A stretch of DNA of 64,000 nucleotides from Calliphora vicina (GCF_958450345.1 NC_088783.1:58504395-58568394), one strand, 5' to 3'; positions 1 through 10,810 are shown, counted from the first letter of the stretch. Translations and numbers: made by a program. Notes: generated by a model not told the origin, from the sequence alone.

Positions 1-86
1 GTATGTTGTCTGAACGAACTACAGGTGTCAAGGTGTCATCATTTCTGTAAATAGTTCATAAAGTAATAGTTTGTGTAAAGCTTTTA

Positions 87-522
87 TTATACCCTTCACC
101 TTCGTGAGAACGTTATATATAAGTTTGACATTCCGTTTGTAATTTCCAAAATATAATTTTCCAACCCTACAAAGTATATATATTCTGGATCCTTATAGAT
201 AGTGGAGTCGATTAAGCCATGTCCGTCTGTCTGACTGATATCTGATTTAAAATCAGCAAAATCGGTCCACAAATGGCTTAGATATGAGGAAACAACCAGG
301 ACTACCTAGATTTTTAACCTATATCTGGATTACTAAGTCATTAATATAGACAATATGGATATCTAATGATAGATACTTCAAAGACCTTAGCAACGACGTA
401 AAAAGAAAATTAAAATAACAATTTGAAAATAAATTGTTTCCAATAAATGAAAAAAACAACTGGAAAAAAATAATTTTTGTTCACCTAAAAATATTTAAAA
501 TTTTTATTTTGAAGTATAATTT
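87..522 (+). repeat. mini-me/DINE-1-like element, copy A
   Basis: Starts with TATACCCTTCACCTTCGTGA. It then carries the CATTCCGTTTGTAAT core, a TA-rich run, ATTCTGGATCCTTATAGAT, and a GTCCGTCTGTCTGACTG block. The same order recurs in six other places in this window. The 3' side ends in TTTGAAGTATAATTTG without the usual GGTGAAGGGTATA end, so it is 3' truncated or decayed. Assignment to the dipteran mini-me/DINE-1 group (now linked to Helentrons) is from the paired TA and GTCY blocks and is an inference. Confidence 0.75.
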
Positions 523-1999
523 GTTTTTTAAATAAAAATTGCCATAAAACACAAACCTTGTCTGATATTTGCCATATTAAAGATCAAAGGTCACAAAGGT
601 CATGGATATTAAAACAAAGAATTTATGTCAAATGAGTTTGTCTCTGGTCAAGGCATTTTAAACAGCAGGGTGGACTAACAGTACCCAGTATAAAAACATA
701 ATAATACCATTATTCTCCCAGCATTTCGAAATATTTCATATTTGTTAAAGCTCTTTTGTGATTTTCTAGAGCGCACATTAAATTAAATATTTTGCTCGTG
801 CCTTCAAATTGAATCATATCATTTTACGTGTACCACTTAAAGCCAAATAAATCTTGTTCGTAATATTTAAAATAAACCTTCAAACCTCAAAAGATTCCAA
901 CACATAAATGTGTAGTTAACATGCTTCCGCATGCTGGGTTTTTGTACGTCGTTCGTCTGAAGTGCCAAAATCTGTCAGAATTTCTATAACACTTTAATAC
1001 TTTGTAGCAGTAACATCAAATTCAAAGGACAGACGGACTAGAGGAAAAAGAACAGACGGACTAAAGAGACAGACTAGAGAACACAAAGACTGTTTGGAGA
1101 ATAATACAAAAATCATTTTTGGGTTCTTTTTTTAGCCAAATAAACCTCTTATACTTTTAAATTACACTTAGAGATAGATTCCTTTATTTTTGCGAACATT
1201 TTGGTATGGACAAGTATGAATATTTTGCTAAAATACCGTGGGGCTAATAAAGAGCCAAGAATAACATTGTATCCTCAACTCCAGCCATTGTTTGAGAAGA
1301 AACTTTGTTTTTTTTTCTATTTTTCTTCAATGAAAAGCAGCTGCAGTTTTTCAATGCGTCGAATGATAAAAAAAATCATGGAAGATGAAAAATAAAGAAA
1401 AGTACCTTAAACTAGTCTCGTTTTGTAATGTTGCGCTGAAAGACAATAGACTTCAACTGCATTGCATTACTCTATTATCCGTTACCTGATGATGTTGCCT
1501 GTACAATGTTTCAAAAGGAAGATGCTGGCTGGCTGAGTGACTGCCTGCCTGGCTGTGCGCGGTTTTTTTTGCTCCTTAGGAATATTTAAGTTTATGGTGG
1601 TTTTTTTTCATGGTGGGAGTGAAAATTGATTTACAAACTATGGCCTGGTACTTGTTTGGTTAAATATTTTCGTGCTTGTTTTCTTTTCTTTATGATTTAT
1701 TTAATAGAATTGTTAAAGTTTTATTGAATTTTAACATGCAGTGTGAGTAATTAATTATAAAAAGCTATTGATTTTTTTATTTGAACTCTAAAAAAGAGAT
1801 TGTAACGGGAATAAGTTTAAAGCTAAAAGCAGCAGATGAAATGTAGACAGCAAAGTTTGAATAAATTTGTTTATATGTTTGGCTTTAGATATTGGTATTA
1901 TAACACAAACATCTAAATAAAAAACTAATTTTGGGTTCTATATGGAATTATCACGAAATAAAATAATACTACATATGCGGATTGTTAATATATTAACGA
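523..1999. other. no gene recognised
   Basis: AT-rich sequence with poly-T and poly-A runs and a small CTGGC/CTGCC-rich stretch near 1530-1560. Short open frames here show no recognisable domain or codon pattern. Probably intronic or intergenic host DNA. Confidence 0.5.
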
Positions 2000-2122
2000 T
2001 CGATGCAGACCGCTCTATCTGGAATACTCTTCACTTTGGTACATAGTATCCGATATGGCTTGTTTCGTTCGAGACCTCAAAAGCTGAGCTGTTCTTTTGC
2101 CTCGGAATCCATATGTTGCCAT
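2000..2122 (+). pseudogene. mariner transposase C-terminal fragment
   Basis: The plus strand reads SMQTALSGILFTLVHSIRYG. After a frame change it reads SFETSKAELFF and then GIHMLP. This matches the end of a mariner transposase (the stretch after the third catalytic residue, finishing near GIHxLPERW). A second copy at 22145-22700 carries NALSGIRFTLEQSIRY, so the two belong to one family. It abuts the 3' end of a minus-strand LINE, and only about 40 codons remain. Confidence 0.65.
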
Positions 2123-2704
2123 TTCAATCTATGACCCCGGAATATATTAGGACAGTTGCCCATAATATGCTCTACTGTCTCTTGCTCCTCCACATCCCCA
2201 CACACCCTACAGAAAGCCTGTGTGCCATTATCCCATTTACTTATGAAGGTTACCGGTTATCACTTCTACTAGAATTCTGAGGTTACACCTGTACAACCCA
2301 ATTAGTGTTTTGGCTGCCTTTGCATTCAGTTTTGGAAAAAAGGCCCTGGATACTTTGCAATCCGTCCTACTAATCCAGGATCGGTTGTTGTAGTCACGGA
2401 ATCTTTCAAGTATTAGCCTGTAGTAGTGACATATGGAAGGTATAAGCCCCCGTTCCCTAGTACCATGAACTAAATCATAACCATGTCTGGCCAGTTCATC
2501 TGCCACCACATTTTCCTGTATGTTACAGTGCCCCGGTACCCAACATAATCTTATTGAGTATTGTACCAATAACTCTTCGAGAACTCTCCTACAGTCTTCC
2601 ACTAAGCTGGAATGTATTAAATGACATTTCAAAGGCCTAAGTACCGCCTTAGTGTCCACATGTATAGTCACTACAGGCCTCTCAGTGACGTGTGCCTTTA
2701 TCAA
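2123..2704 (-). pseudogene. LINE RNase H and C-terminal Cys motif
   Basis: The frame from 2704 carries an RNase HI core: a TIHVDTKAVLRPLK strand with Asp, then CWVPGHCNIQENVVADELAR, the usual region around the last catalytic Asp. Further down, in a shifted frame, CRVCGDVEEQETVEHIMGNC gives a CCHC-type cluster typical of the tail of LOA/R1-like ORF2 proteins. A stop follows AKEQLSF. The RNase H start (TDGS motif) lies separately in the next piece because of an internal duplication. Confidence 0.8.
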
Positions 2705-3032
2705 CTTTATGGCTTTCCAGATCGTGAAGATCTCTGCCTGGAAGACACTGCACTCGTTAGATAGTCTATATGAACGTTTAATATTCTTGCCCCGGTACCC
2801 AACACAATCTTATTGAGTATCGTACCAATAACTCTTCGAGAGCTCTCCTACAGTCTTTCACTAAGCTGAAATGTATTAAATGCCATTTCAAATCCCTAAG
2901 TGCCGCCTGACTGTCCACTGATAGTCACTACAGACCTCTCATAGACGTGTGCCTTTATCAACTTTGTGGCTTTCCAGATCGCGAAGATCTCTCAACTCGT
3001 TAGAGAGTCAATATGAACGTTTAATATCCTTG
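2531..3032. repeat. tandem duplication inside the LINE RNase H region
   Basis: Unit 1 (2531-2789, 259 bp) and unit 2 (2790-3032, 243 bp) both begin CCCCGGTACCCAACA and end near GAACGTTTAATATxCTTG. They differ by scattered substitutions and small deletions, so the duplication is old or came from two related templates. It doubles the RNase H segment and leaves the TDGS half in unit-2-proximal sequence at 3008-3232. Confidence 0.85.
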
Positions 3033-3232
3033 TCGACCAAATAAACTCCGGACCCTGTACCATAGTCCATCTTGGATCCATCAGTGAAAACTGCTCCTCC
3101 ATCGAACATTTGATCGAATCCAACCCAATTATCACTACTGAGGAACACTACTGGGGGTGCGGCACCGAAGTTGATGATCGCGATCAGAAATTCCCGATGG
3201 ACTGATGTCCTGACCGATAATGCCTGCCCCAA
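3008..3232 (-). pseudogene. LINE RNase H N-terminal piece
   Basis: The open frame holds AVFTDGSKMDYGTGSGVY, the first strand and first catalytic Asp of an RNase HI domain of a non-LTR ORF2. It runs into the duplicated segment downstream on the minus strand, so the domain is broken between this Asp and the GHCNIQENVVADE part. Confidence 0.75.
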
Positions 3233-3239
3233 TGCAATG

Positions 3240-4079
3240 GTTTCACTAACGACGACTTAAATAGCCTAAGTAACTTCCTTCTCAACATAATTTTCAATGT
3301 GTAATAGGTTTAGTATTATATCCAAGGCCGCCTGTGGGGTGCTGCCAATGGCACCTATTATGCTTTGTTGAGTATAATACGTTTCCTCATTGCTTCCCAC
3401 CACACCGTACTACAACCATAAGTAATAGTAGGCCTAACAACAGATGTATAGATCCAATTAACCATACTTGGTCACAAATCAAAATTCTTGCCAATGTAGT
3501 TCCTGCATGTATAGTAGGAATTATGGGCTTCTTTAATTATTTATTTAAGTATTTATTTTCCATGACAATTTGTTGCCAAGGAAGGTTCCTAAATACTTGG
3601 CTCCCCCTGATAAATGCAGCTCAACGCCGTGGAATTTCGGCTCTCCACCTTGTATTTCCTGATAAAGAACACCAATTCTGTCTTCAGTGGGTTAACACTT
3701 AACCCGTTAGTTTTTGACCAGGATGAGATTAGTGGAGAGAATCATTCCTTTAATCAGAATCACCACGTCATCCGCATATGCGACTATATTCCTACCTACA
3801 GACTCAAAGATTTTGAGAATAGAGTTTACCACCAGTAAACACAAAAGAGGAGAAATAACTCCAGCTTGTGGTGTGCCCTTGGTAACTGGTCTTCTGATCC
3901 TATCGTCCTCTAGGGTTGAGTTAATAATCCAGCATTGAGACTATCCAACTCACCAGGAAGTCGTTAACCCTTAGTTCCACTAACGAATTCCTAATTGTCT
4001 GTATCTTTATGTTATTAAAGGCTCTTTCTATATCCAAAAGCGTAGCCAAACTATATTCCCTATGCTTCAAACTGTGTTC
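3240..4079 (-). pseudogene. LINE reverse transcriptase, catalytic half
   Basis: Minus-strand reading shows RT motifs in order: ATLLDIERAFNNI (first catalytic Asp, about 4000-4040), GTPQAGVISPLL (about 3845-3885), and AYADDVVIL with YADD at 3767-3778. ELHLSGGAKYLGTFLGNKL then follows (about 3570-3640). A frameshift or stop lies after the YADD block. The first Asp motif sits just beyond the DD37E insertion, and the preceding RT residues are at 5382 onward. Confidence 0.8.
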
Positions 4080-4081
4080 TA

Positions 4082-5379
4082 AGGAGTGAGATCGAAAAAT
4101 TCTTAACACACGTTTTTCATTACATTTTTTAACCCAAGTATTATTTGAATTTTTTTTTGATCAAGTTACCTTTGAAAAACATGTCAGTTATTATGTGTAA
4201 TGTCAATTATATTAATTTTTTTGTTAATCTGATTAAAATGAGTGACCAGAAAAAAGTGCGTACTGAAATTATTAAATATTTTCAACAAAACCCAACTTGG
4301 TCTTACAAAAAGTTGGCCAAGCATACAAAGGTCTGCCGTCAAACTGTTTCCAATGTTATTAAACAGTACCGGGAGAACTTGTCAGTTGATAGAAAACCTG
4401 GTTCAGGTAGAAGGAATGGTCCACATGATGTTTCTAAAGCCAAAAAAATAGAACGCATTTTCAAAAGAGCTCCCAACACATCCGGTAGGAAAGCAGCCCG
4501 GTTAGCTCAGTGCTCGGACTATTTGGTACGAAAAGTTAAAGCTAATGCAGGTTTAAAAACATACAAGGCTCAAAAAGTTCCTGACAGGAACGCTACTAAA
4601 AATTTAGAGGCCAAAAACAGAGCACGGAAATTGAAGTCAAGTTTTATAAAAAAATATTCTTGCTGCATAATGGATGACGAAACGTATGTTCTGGCAGATT
4701 TTTCGCAACTTCCAGGTCAAAAATTTTATGTTGCTGATGCTCGAGGGAATGTTGAAGAAAAGTTTAGGACCCAAAAGCAGACAAAATTTCCCAGAAAGTT
4801 CTTGGTATGGCAAGCAATATGCAGTTGCGGCAAAAGAAGCCACTCATTTGTTACAACGGGCTCTATAAATACCGAAATTTACATCAAGGAATGTTTACAA
4901 AAAAGGCTGCTTCCATTCATAAGACTTCATAATGTGTCCACTTATTTTTGGCCTGACTTGGCATCCTGTCACTATGGCAAACAAGCCCTTGAGTGGTACA
5001 AGAACAATAATGTGGTATTTGTACCAAGAGAGGCAAATCCTCCAAACTGCCCGGAGCTAAGGCCAGTGGAGAGATATTGGGCTCTTGTTAAAAGAGAATT
5101 GAAGAGTACAAAAAAGGTGTCCAAAAGTGTGGTAGATTTTAAACGGAGATGGACTACATGTTCGAGCAAAGTGACAGAAAGCACTATAAAAACGTTAATG
5201 GAAGGGTTTCCGAAAAAGGTTCAAAATTTCATCACTAGTGATTAAAACTATAAAAATATTTTTTTTTGTAAATTGTAATAATAATTTCAATCAAATAAAA
5301 AAAAAATTAAAGCTGTAAGTTTAGTGGTTTCTTTTTTATAAACATATATGTATGTTAAGAATTTTTCGATCTCACTCCT
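4082..5379 (+). mobile_element. complete DD37E Tc1/mariner transposon
   Basis: A 1298-bp element with perfect 27-bp terminal inverted repeats, starting AGGAGTGAGATCGAAAAATT. It is flanked by TA duplications at 4080-4081 and 5380-5381. It encodes one unbroken transposase. Removing the element and one TA rejoins the LINE RT frame exactly: the codons on the two sides read GCI then EHSLKHRE, which defines both ends independently. Perfect ends and an intact frame suggest a young, possibly mobile copy. Confidence 0.92.
4238..5245 (+). CDS. DD37E mariner-like transposase, intact
   Basis: A 335-residue transposase that would act in the nucleus, binding the flanking inverted repeats and cutting and joining at TA. 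Residues 1-110 form a paired-type DNA-binding region: a first helix-turn-helix (about 8-48, KLAKHTKVCRQTVSNVIKQY), a GSGRRNG linker (55-61), and a second helix-turn-helix (about 65-105). The catalytic triad is D147 (IMDDETYV), D240 (YFWPDLASCHY) and E278 (ELRPVERYW). There are exactly 37 residues between D240 and E278, the spacing of the ITmD37E family first described in mosquitoes. An in-frame ATG at 4145 would add 31 hydrophobic residues; ATG 4238 fits the usual MSDQKK-like start and family length of about 340. No stops or frameshifts. The next closest call would be another DDE Tc1/mariner branch. Confidence 0.9.
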   Translation: MSDQKKVRTEIIKYFQQNPTWSYKKLAKHTKVCRQTVSNVIKQYRENLSVDRKPGSGRRNGPHDVSKAKKIERIFKRAPNTSGRKAARLAQCSDYLVRKVKANAGLKTYKAQKVPDRNATKNLEAKNRARKLKSSFIKKYSCCIMDDETYVLADFSQLPGQKFYVADARGNVEEKFRTQKQTKFPRKFLVWQAICSCGKRSHSFVTTGSINTEIYIKECLQKRLLPFIRLHNVSTYFWPDLASCHYGKQALEWYKNNNVVFVPREANPPNCPELRPVERYWALVKRELKSTKKVSKSVVDFKRRWTTCSSKVTESTIKTLMEGFPKKVQNFITSD

Positions 5380-5381
5380 TA

Positions 5382-5550
5382 TACAACCCACCACCTCATG
5401 AAGCGCACTCTCAACAGACTTACCCTTAAGATAGTGAGTATCTATATTGCTCCTTAGATGTAGATCTATCAGTTGTTCTAGTGTCATCAGAAGAAAAGAC
5501 GATAGGACTGAAATCCTTTGGTTTCGAGTGGCTGGCCTTACCGGTCTTAA
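5382..5550 (-). pseudogene. LINE RT segment upstream of the DD37E insertion
   Basis: The minus strand reads RISVLSSFLLMTLEQLIDLH and then GKSVESALHEVVGCI. This is the conserved RT stretch before the first catalytic Asp (compare RPISLSSFLLKTLERLID and GRSxxTALH in related elements). It joins directly to the frame at 4079 if the DD37E element is removed. On the other side it meets a small palindromic insertion. Confidence 0.8.
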
Positions 5551-5687
5551 GCTGGCCACACGGGGAATGAATTGTTCGTCTGATTTGTGATTGAAAATTT
5601 TCAATTACTTGTGATTTTGTTCGCCCACAGCCCCATTAACAAGTAACAAGACGTCGAACACGAACAAATCACAAGTGTGTTGGCAGC
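5551..5687. mobile_element. small MITE-like insertion in the LINE
   Basis: About 137 bp with inverted ends: GCTGGCCACACG on the left, and GTGTGTTGGCAGC, which is close to its reverse complement, on the right. Inside, ATTGTTCGTCTGATTTGTGA and its inverted counterpart near 5660 continue the arms, and a GAAAATTTTC palindrome sits near the centre. It replaces a point where the LINE frame should run on. Target duplications are not clear. Confidence 0.5.
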
Positions 5688-5699
5688 TTTAGGTATGAA

Positions 5700-6060
5700 G
5701 ACTACCTTAACCTCCTGCCACCCTCTAGGCTGAGACAGCTCTTGAAAATATCCACCAAAAGAAATAGTGCCGTATTCGTGATGTTACGTAGCATTGCCGT
5801 ACAGTCCGTGTGATTTATAAGGATCAAAAGTGTTAACCGCCCAAAATAGTTTCTCCCTAGTGACAATTTCCTCAATTTGTCTAGAGTTATGATTAACACA
5901 CTCAGGCACAATATCCTCCTGGTCGTCATCCCTAGTTCCTGTACCTACACAACTGGGAAAGTGCGTTTCCATAAGCAAAGTGAGTGTCTACGAGCTGGAT
6001 TTCGTCCAGTTGTCCTCTCTTTGAATATAACCTGTGACTTAAGCTGAGGATCTTGGACAG
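5700..6060 (-). pseudogene. LINE RT N-terminal segment
   Basis: The minus strand reads ETHFPSCVGTGTRDDDQEDI and, further on, KLFWAVNTFDPYKSHGLYG. This matches the start of LOA/R1-type RT (WAVxxFxPYKSPGxDG). A frame change follows before the LFLLVDIFKSCLSL part. This is the most upstream recognisable coding piece of this LINE copy. Confidence 0.7.
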
Positions 6061-8370
6061 GAAATCATTGAAACAATACATAGGTCGTATTGAATTCTGA
6101 ACGAACTCATATATTTAGTATAAAGCAAGTTTAAGGAAAATCGTTTTCAGAGGTATCTTTCCACTAATATAAACTTCTAGACTTTATATGTTTCATATAA
6201 AAAACAAAATAAGTTTCTTTCTCTCCTTGTTCTGAAAAGAAGTGCTAACTAAAACCTGCAAGTCTTAGGAACTTCTAAAACTATACTTTTCCCCCCTCAA
6301 ACCATTTACACTCACAGATGTAAGCCGCACTCCAAAAGATTACAAACTATCGTCATTAACACGAACATGAAAAAGAAGAGTCAATGAAAAACAAAACGAA
6401 CAACGATCGCAGGACATAAAACTCAAATAATGTTGATGCTCCATAATCATGAATGCCACAAATCGAATGCCACAATATAAGGCCAGAGTAGAAAAGACGT
6501 AGAACTGAAATGAGAAAACGAAATAAGAAGGTGGTACTCTAGTCTTAAATGTATGAATGCTTGGTGTTAAATACGTTGCAAAATGTTTGTTCCGCCGAGC
6601 TGCTGCTGCTGTATTATATTTCTGCCAATAACAGCAATGGTGCCACATTGCCAGTCAGTGTCTTTTCAGGAACACTTACAAAATTGAACAGAAAAAATAA
6701 AAAAAATAAAGAAAACTACACAAGCCGTGCTAATAAAAATCTGTAAAATACTTCAGCAATTTAAATCATAAAGAAGACAAGAACAATTCCATAAAGTAAG
6801 AATCACAAAAAACTAAAGAAGGAAAAAAATCGTCACGAATTAATATTATTTTACGATTTATCTCTTCGTTTAGTTACAAGAGTGGAGGTTTTTTTCTTTA
6901 AAAAAAACACAAAAAAGCTTAAATAGATTTTGTTAAAGTTATGTGGAATATATTACATGGCTTTAAATTTTAAGGCCAAAAAAAATAATAAAAACAAAAA
7001 TAACTTAAAACTCCTGATCAATGACTGATCAGAGGAAACTTTTACCAACACTAAATGAGACCAACTCCAAAAATTTGAAACTTCGTTCTCTCACGATCAG
7101 TTTTAAAATTTTAGGTTTTGAAAATTTGAGTTAGGACTTTACTTGGAAACTTTGGACACCTTTTTCATATTGGCTTGGGGTTTAAAGGGATTTTAAGTTG
7201 CCTTTGAATAAAAAAATAACACTGCTTACGATTGTAGCTTTACCTTCCGGAGATTCCTAGCATTATCGATCATATTAGTCCCTAAATAAGTAGATTGGTC
7301 CCATTACAATTCAGCCTCCTTAAGAGCTCATAGAAAACGCGTTTCATTTTCAATAAAAAGCGCAAATAGTATTTAAGCCAACCAACTATACTGCAGACCT
7401 TCGCAAACACTAAAACACTGTTGCTATTACAAACATTTTATGTCAGAATAAAAAGGAGTATTTTGTAACGCCTCAAAATAAGAGTTAAAAGCTAAAAAAA
7501 ATATATATAAATATAATAAAAAACCAACCAAATATCGTAAATATTTTCATAGTTCTGCAGTGCATACCTTCAAAGTGAATACAATTTCAAGTTCACGATC
7601 GTGTTGCACGATTTTTATTTTCTTATTCTGTTGCATTTCTCATTTACTCCAGCAATACTTTACACCAGTATTTGTGGTAACAACTGCAACACAATTTCAT
7701 TATTGGCTTAAATTGAATTGAAGTGTAAAGTGGTGTAGAGTGGAGCGGAAGGTATAACTATACATAGTGCCAGGTGCCAAGTTCTGTGTACTAAACAAGC
7801 ACAAAATAAAAACAACCAGTTCCACTTCCATGATGCACTTCACTCTACTTGACTTTAAACGTTTAACTCGGTACTGTTTGCTGCTGCTGTCTCTCTATAC
7901 GAGTGCAAACGACACTACAACTCTGCAATCAGTTGCACTAACAAGATGCGGATTTTACTAAACGAACTTAATTTACGACCACCCAAACTGGTCGACATCG
8001 TCATCATCATCATCATCAACCTCATATTCGATGCATTGGACTCATATGTGAGTGTGTCGTAATGTAAAGCGTTTTAACGCATTTATGATCATAATGCTGA
8101 TCGTTTTTTTCCCCTCCATGTTTTTGCTGCCTTTTAGTCATGCTATAATATTTACTCCCTTCTTAATGTTTCTTTTCGCATCCTTTTCAATCTCAAAAAA
8201 TATAATTAGCACTTTTTCTGTAGCGTAACGTGCACGAACGAAATTACAAGAAGTTGTTGGAATAAACGACTTTACATTGCTGTACAAGATCAGTTTCCTT
8301 TCAAGTTAATGAAAGGTTTCATTAACTCTCACTGTATAGATTAGTTAAGCCTATTAGTTATATAAGTTTA
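6061..8370. other. no gene recognised
   Basis: AT-rich sequence with no domain on either strand. Simple GCTGCTGCT (about 6600) and CATCATCATCAT (about 8000) runs occur. Probably host intron or intergenic DNA. Confidence 0.5.
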
Positions 8371-9110
8371 AGCCGATTTAAGTTAGCTTAGGTTCCATGG
8401 ACAGCCACTCATCAAGCAGATCACTTAGATCTATTCAAAACTGATCCCATTGTAATACCCAAGAAGGAAACAGCAGGATACTTATTCTACATCCGTTGTT
8501 TCCAAGGTGAACCAACCAGATTCTCTGATGAAGGAATGGATGCGTCTCAGATTTATCCTTGAGGAAAGGGGTTCCAATAATACGTTCTCTCAAGTTTGTC
8601 AAAACTGGTCTTTGGCATAATTGGCGGGATACAATCTCCTCGTCTTCTTCCTTTTGACAGCTTCTACAGTAGTCGTTAAACCGCAAGCCCATTCTTCTAG
8701 CATGTGTTCCAATTATGGAGTGTTCTGTAATAAAACAAACAATTAGCCTTATATGCTCACGAATCTACTATAAGTAGATTCGTCCTGCCGACAGGTGGAT
8801 TCATTAGTCCACCTGTTAATATCTTACATATTTCAAGGGAAATACTAGAAAAGGGATCAATCACCTCCTCAGCCATCATCGTTCCCCTTTTGGCCAATTC
8901 GTCTACTATACAATTACCCTGATTTCCATCGTGTCCAGGGACCTATATAATCGTTATCCTAGAATGTCTAGCTATCTCATTTAGGGCGGCAGCCTTGCTA
9001 TCAGTAAATATACAGATATCTCCAGGTATTCGATTACACCTCAGCCAATTGGATGCACGTTTTATGGCAATAATTTTCGCCTTAAGAGCAGGTAGCCTGA
9101 AGTAGAATTT
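8371..9110 (-). pseudogene. LINE RNase H and C-terminal fragment
   Basis: On the minus strand, ALKAKIIAIKRASNWL and ICIFTDSKAAALNEIA (about 8960-9100) are RNase H strands with the TDSKAA Asp. PGHDGNQGNCIVDELAKRGT (about 8880-8945) is the final RNase H motif. FNDYCRSCQKEEDEEIVSRQ (about 8630-8690) is the Cys-rich tail of R1/LOA-like ORF2. The tail ends in GGAACCTAAGCTAACTTAA-like sequence near 8371, a likely 3' end. Multiple frame changes; dead, 5' truncated. Confidence 0.8.
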
Positions 9111-9631
9111 TATCACATAGTTCCATTTTAAAAAAAAAACTTTAATTCTCAAAGTCTTTTTTGCACTCTCTTATCTGAGTTTATTAACTGATGATTATAA
9201 GAATCTTCTCAACGAAGATGAATGCAATAAATAAGTTCGATGACTTCAATTTATTACTTATCAATTGGTATACGCGTCCAGACTCTATTGACTATTAGTC
9301 CACCTTAGACTCCTTCACTCAGATACAAACTAACGACTTAGCTGAAGCCACAGAGAAAAGTTAATGTAAGGCTAAGTCCACATTGTAGAAGGTTGAAATT
9401 TTGGTAAATGCAGGAATATATTTTATGATGTTAAAGATAGTGATCATTATACCATATATAAATCATCGCAAAACGAAGTTAAAACCCAATTAGGAAAGCT
9501 ATTGTATGTTAGCTGGAGAAACCTCTGCAGTAGTGTTGAAAGCTCTTCAGAAAAAAGTTGGCTATGTAAGGTTTAACTCCAAGTCCAAGTCACATTCAGA
9601 AACTGGATAGAATATTGACCACAAACAGTCT
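9111..9631. other. no gene recognised
   Basis: AT-rich spacer between a LINE fragment and an inverted-repeat element. No domain seen. Confidence 0.4.
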
Positions 9632-10222
9632 AAAGGCCTAGTTAGTTTGTACGTTCCGTTCCGAATCAGCTGTTTTGTTTTTAGTATAGGGAAAGTTGTG
9701 TATGTCGTTAGTTTTTCTGTAACGTTGCCGTTCTGTTGCGGATGAATCTGTTGAAAACAGAATTTTGTCCGCAACGTTAAGTGACAGCTAAAACAGCTGA
9801 TATCATATATACACAAAAATGCCAACAATATTAAAGCAGTGGTACCAAAATTTTTGAAAGGGAAATATTTATTATTAACAAAAGAATAAAAAATATAATA
9901 TTTTCAAAAAAACATTGAAATTTAATAAAATAAATATAAATTTCTTTTAATGTATGTACTATGTATGTAAAAAAATTAGTTTAAATTAAATCATTAACAA
10001 AAAATATATGTATGTATTTATAAAAATGTTCACAATAATATGTTGAAGGTCTAAATACAAAAAACACTAAAAATAGTAACAAAATCACCAAGATGGTTTT
10101 TTGGTTATTATTTTAAAAACAGCTGATACGATCTTACGGAAAAACTAACTACAATATAACAGCATTCAGAACGGCACAGAACAGAAACGTTACAGAACGC
10201 AAAGACTAATGGAGCCTTAAGG
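9632..10222. mobile_element. inverted-repeat element of about 590 bp
   Basis: The left end GGCCTAGTTAGTTTGTACGT and the reverse complement of the right end, GGCTCCATTAGTCTTTGCGT, match at most positions. Subterminal CGTTCCGTTCC/CGTTCTGT, CAGCTG and TTAGTTTTTCxGTAA blocks also recur in inverted order. Flanks are TAAA and TTAA, so a TTAA-type target is possible but one copy has changed. No transposase frame; non-autonomous. Confidence 0.6.
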
Positions 10223-10244
10223 AAGGCCAAGGTATTGATACATA

Positions 10245-10810
10245 TCGAGTCATAACGGCAAAAAAGACGTAAGCGCCAAAACCCAAATTTTACAGGGGAA
10301 GGTTTTTTTTAAATATCCTTGGTTGAAGTCTAAGTATTACCGTGAAATTGAGTATGTATGCACAGTTACTTCTTAACTATATATTGCATTTATTTTATTT
10401 CATATATTTTCAAGATAACGGGTATTTATGACGCTTACGTCTTTTTCGCTGGCAGTTACACCCTTCCAATTTTAATAAAAACACAACTTAATGTTTAAAT
10501 TTTTTTATATTGTTCAAATTATATTCATTTACACAAATACAAATTAACGTTTTTAACCTTAAAAGACTAATATTAATTAATTTGTTAAAACTAATAAAGA
10601 CGTAAGCGCCACTTCTTGTTCACAAAATATGTAGAAAAAACAATAAATTGTACTTACGTCTAAATTGTTTTTGCAGTAAAATCATAACGGTACATTATAC
10701 AGCGATGGTATTTTATGAGATGATGCGAATGATCGAGAACTATCGATATTTATCAAAAAACGAAAATTGATAATCATGGCGCTTACGTCTTTTTGGCGGT
10801 TATGGCTCGA
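10245..10810. mobile_element. TA-flanked MITE with 35-bp inverted ends
   Basis: A 566-bp element starting TCGAGTCATAACGGCAAAAA and ending in the near-perfect inverse (TTTTTGGCGGTTATGGCTCGA), flanked by TA on both sides (10243-10244, 10811-10812). The AAAGACGTAAGCGCCA motif of the ends recurs inside (about 10430 inverted, 10594 direct), so terminal sequence has been reused internally. TA flanks point to Tc1/mariner mobilisation. No coding capacity. Confidence 0.75.

Larger units (their letters stand above)
2123..6060 (-). mobile_element. LOA/R1-type non-LTR retrotransposon, interrupted
   Basis: On the minus strand the order is: RT N-terminal region, RT catalytic region, RNase H, then a cysteine-rich C-terminus, as in RNase H-bearing non-LTR elements (LOA/R1/I group). 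It is split at 4080-5381 by a DD37E DNA transposon and at about 5551-5687 by a small palindromic insertion. The endonuclease and ORF1 are not visible upstream of 6060, so the copy is probably 5' truncated. Stop codons and frameshifts show it is dead. Confidence 0.8.

Noticed and set aside
4145..4237. Upstream in-frame ATG adding 31 residues to the DD37E transposase
   Set aside because: The extra residues are hydrophobic and unlike the start of this family; ATG 4238 gives the usual length.
4637..5184. Minus-strand and alternative-frame open reading frames inside the DD37E element
   Set aside because: They are shadows of the 335-codon transposase frame and show no domain.
7767..7961. A short secreted or membrane protein gene
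   Set aside because: No splice context, no homologous pattern and composition like the surrounding non-coding DNA.
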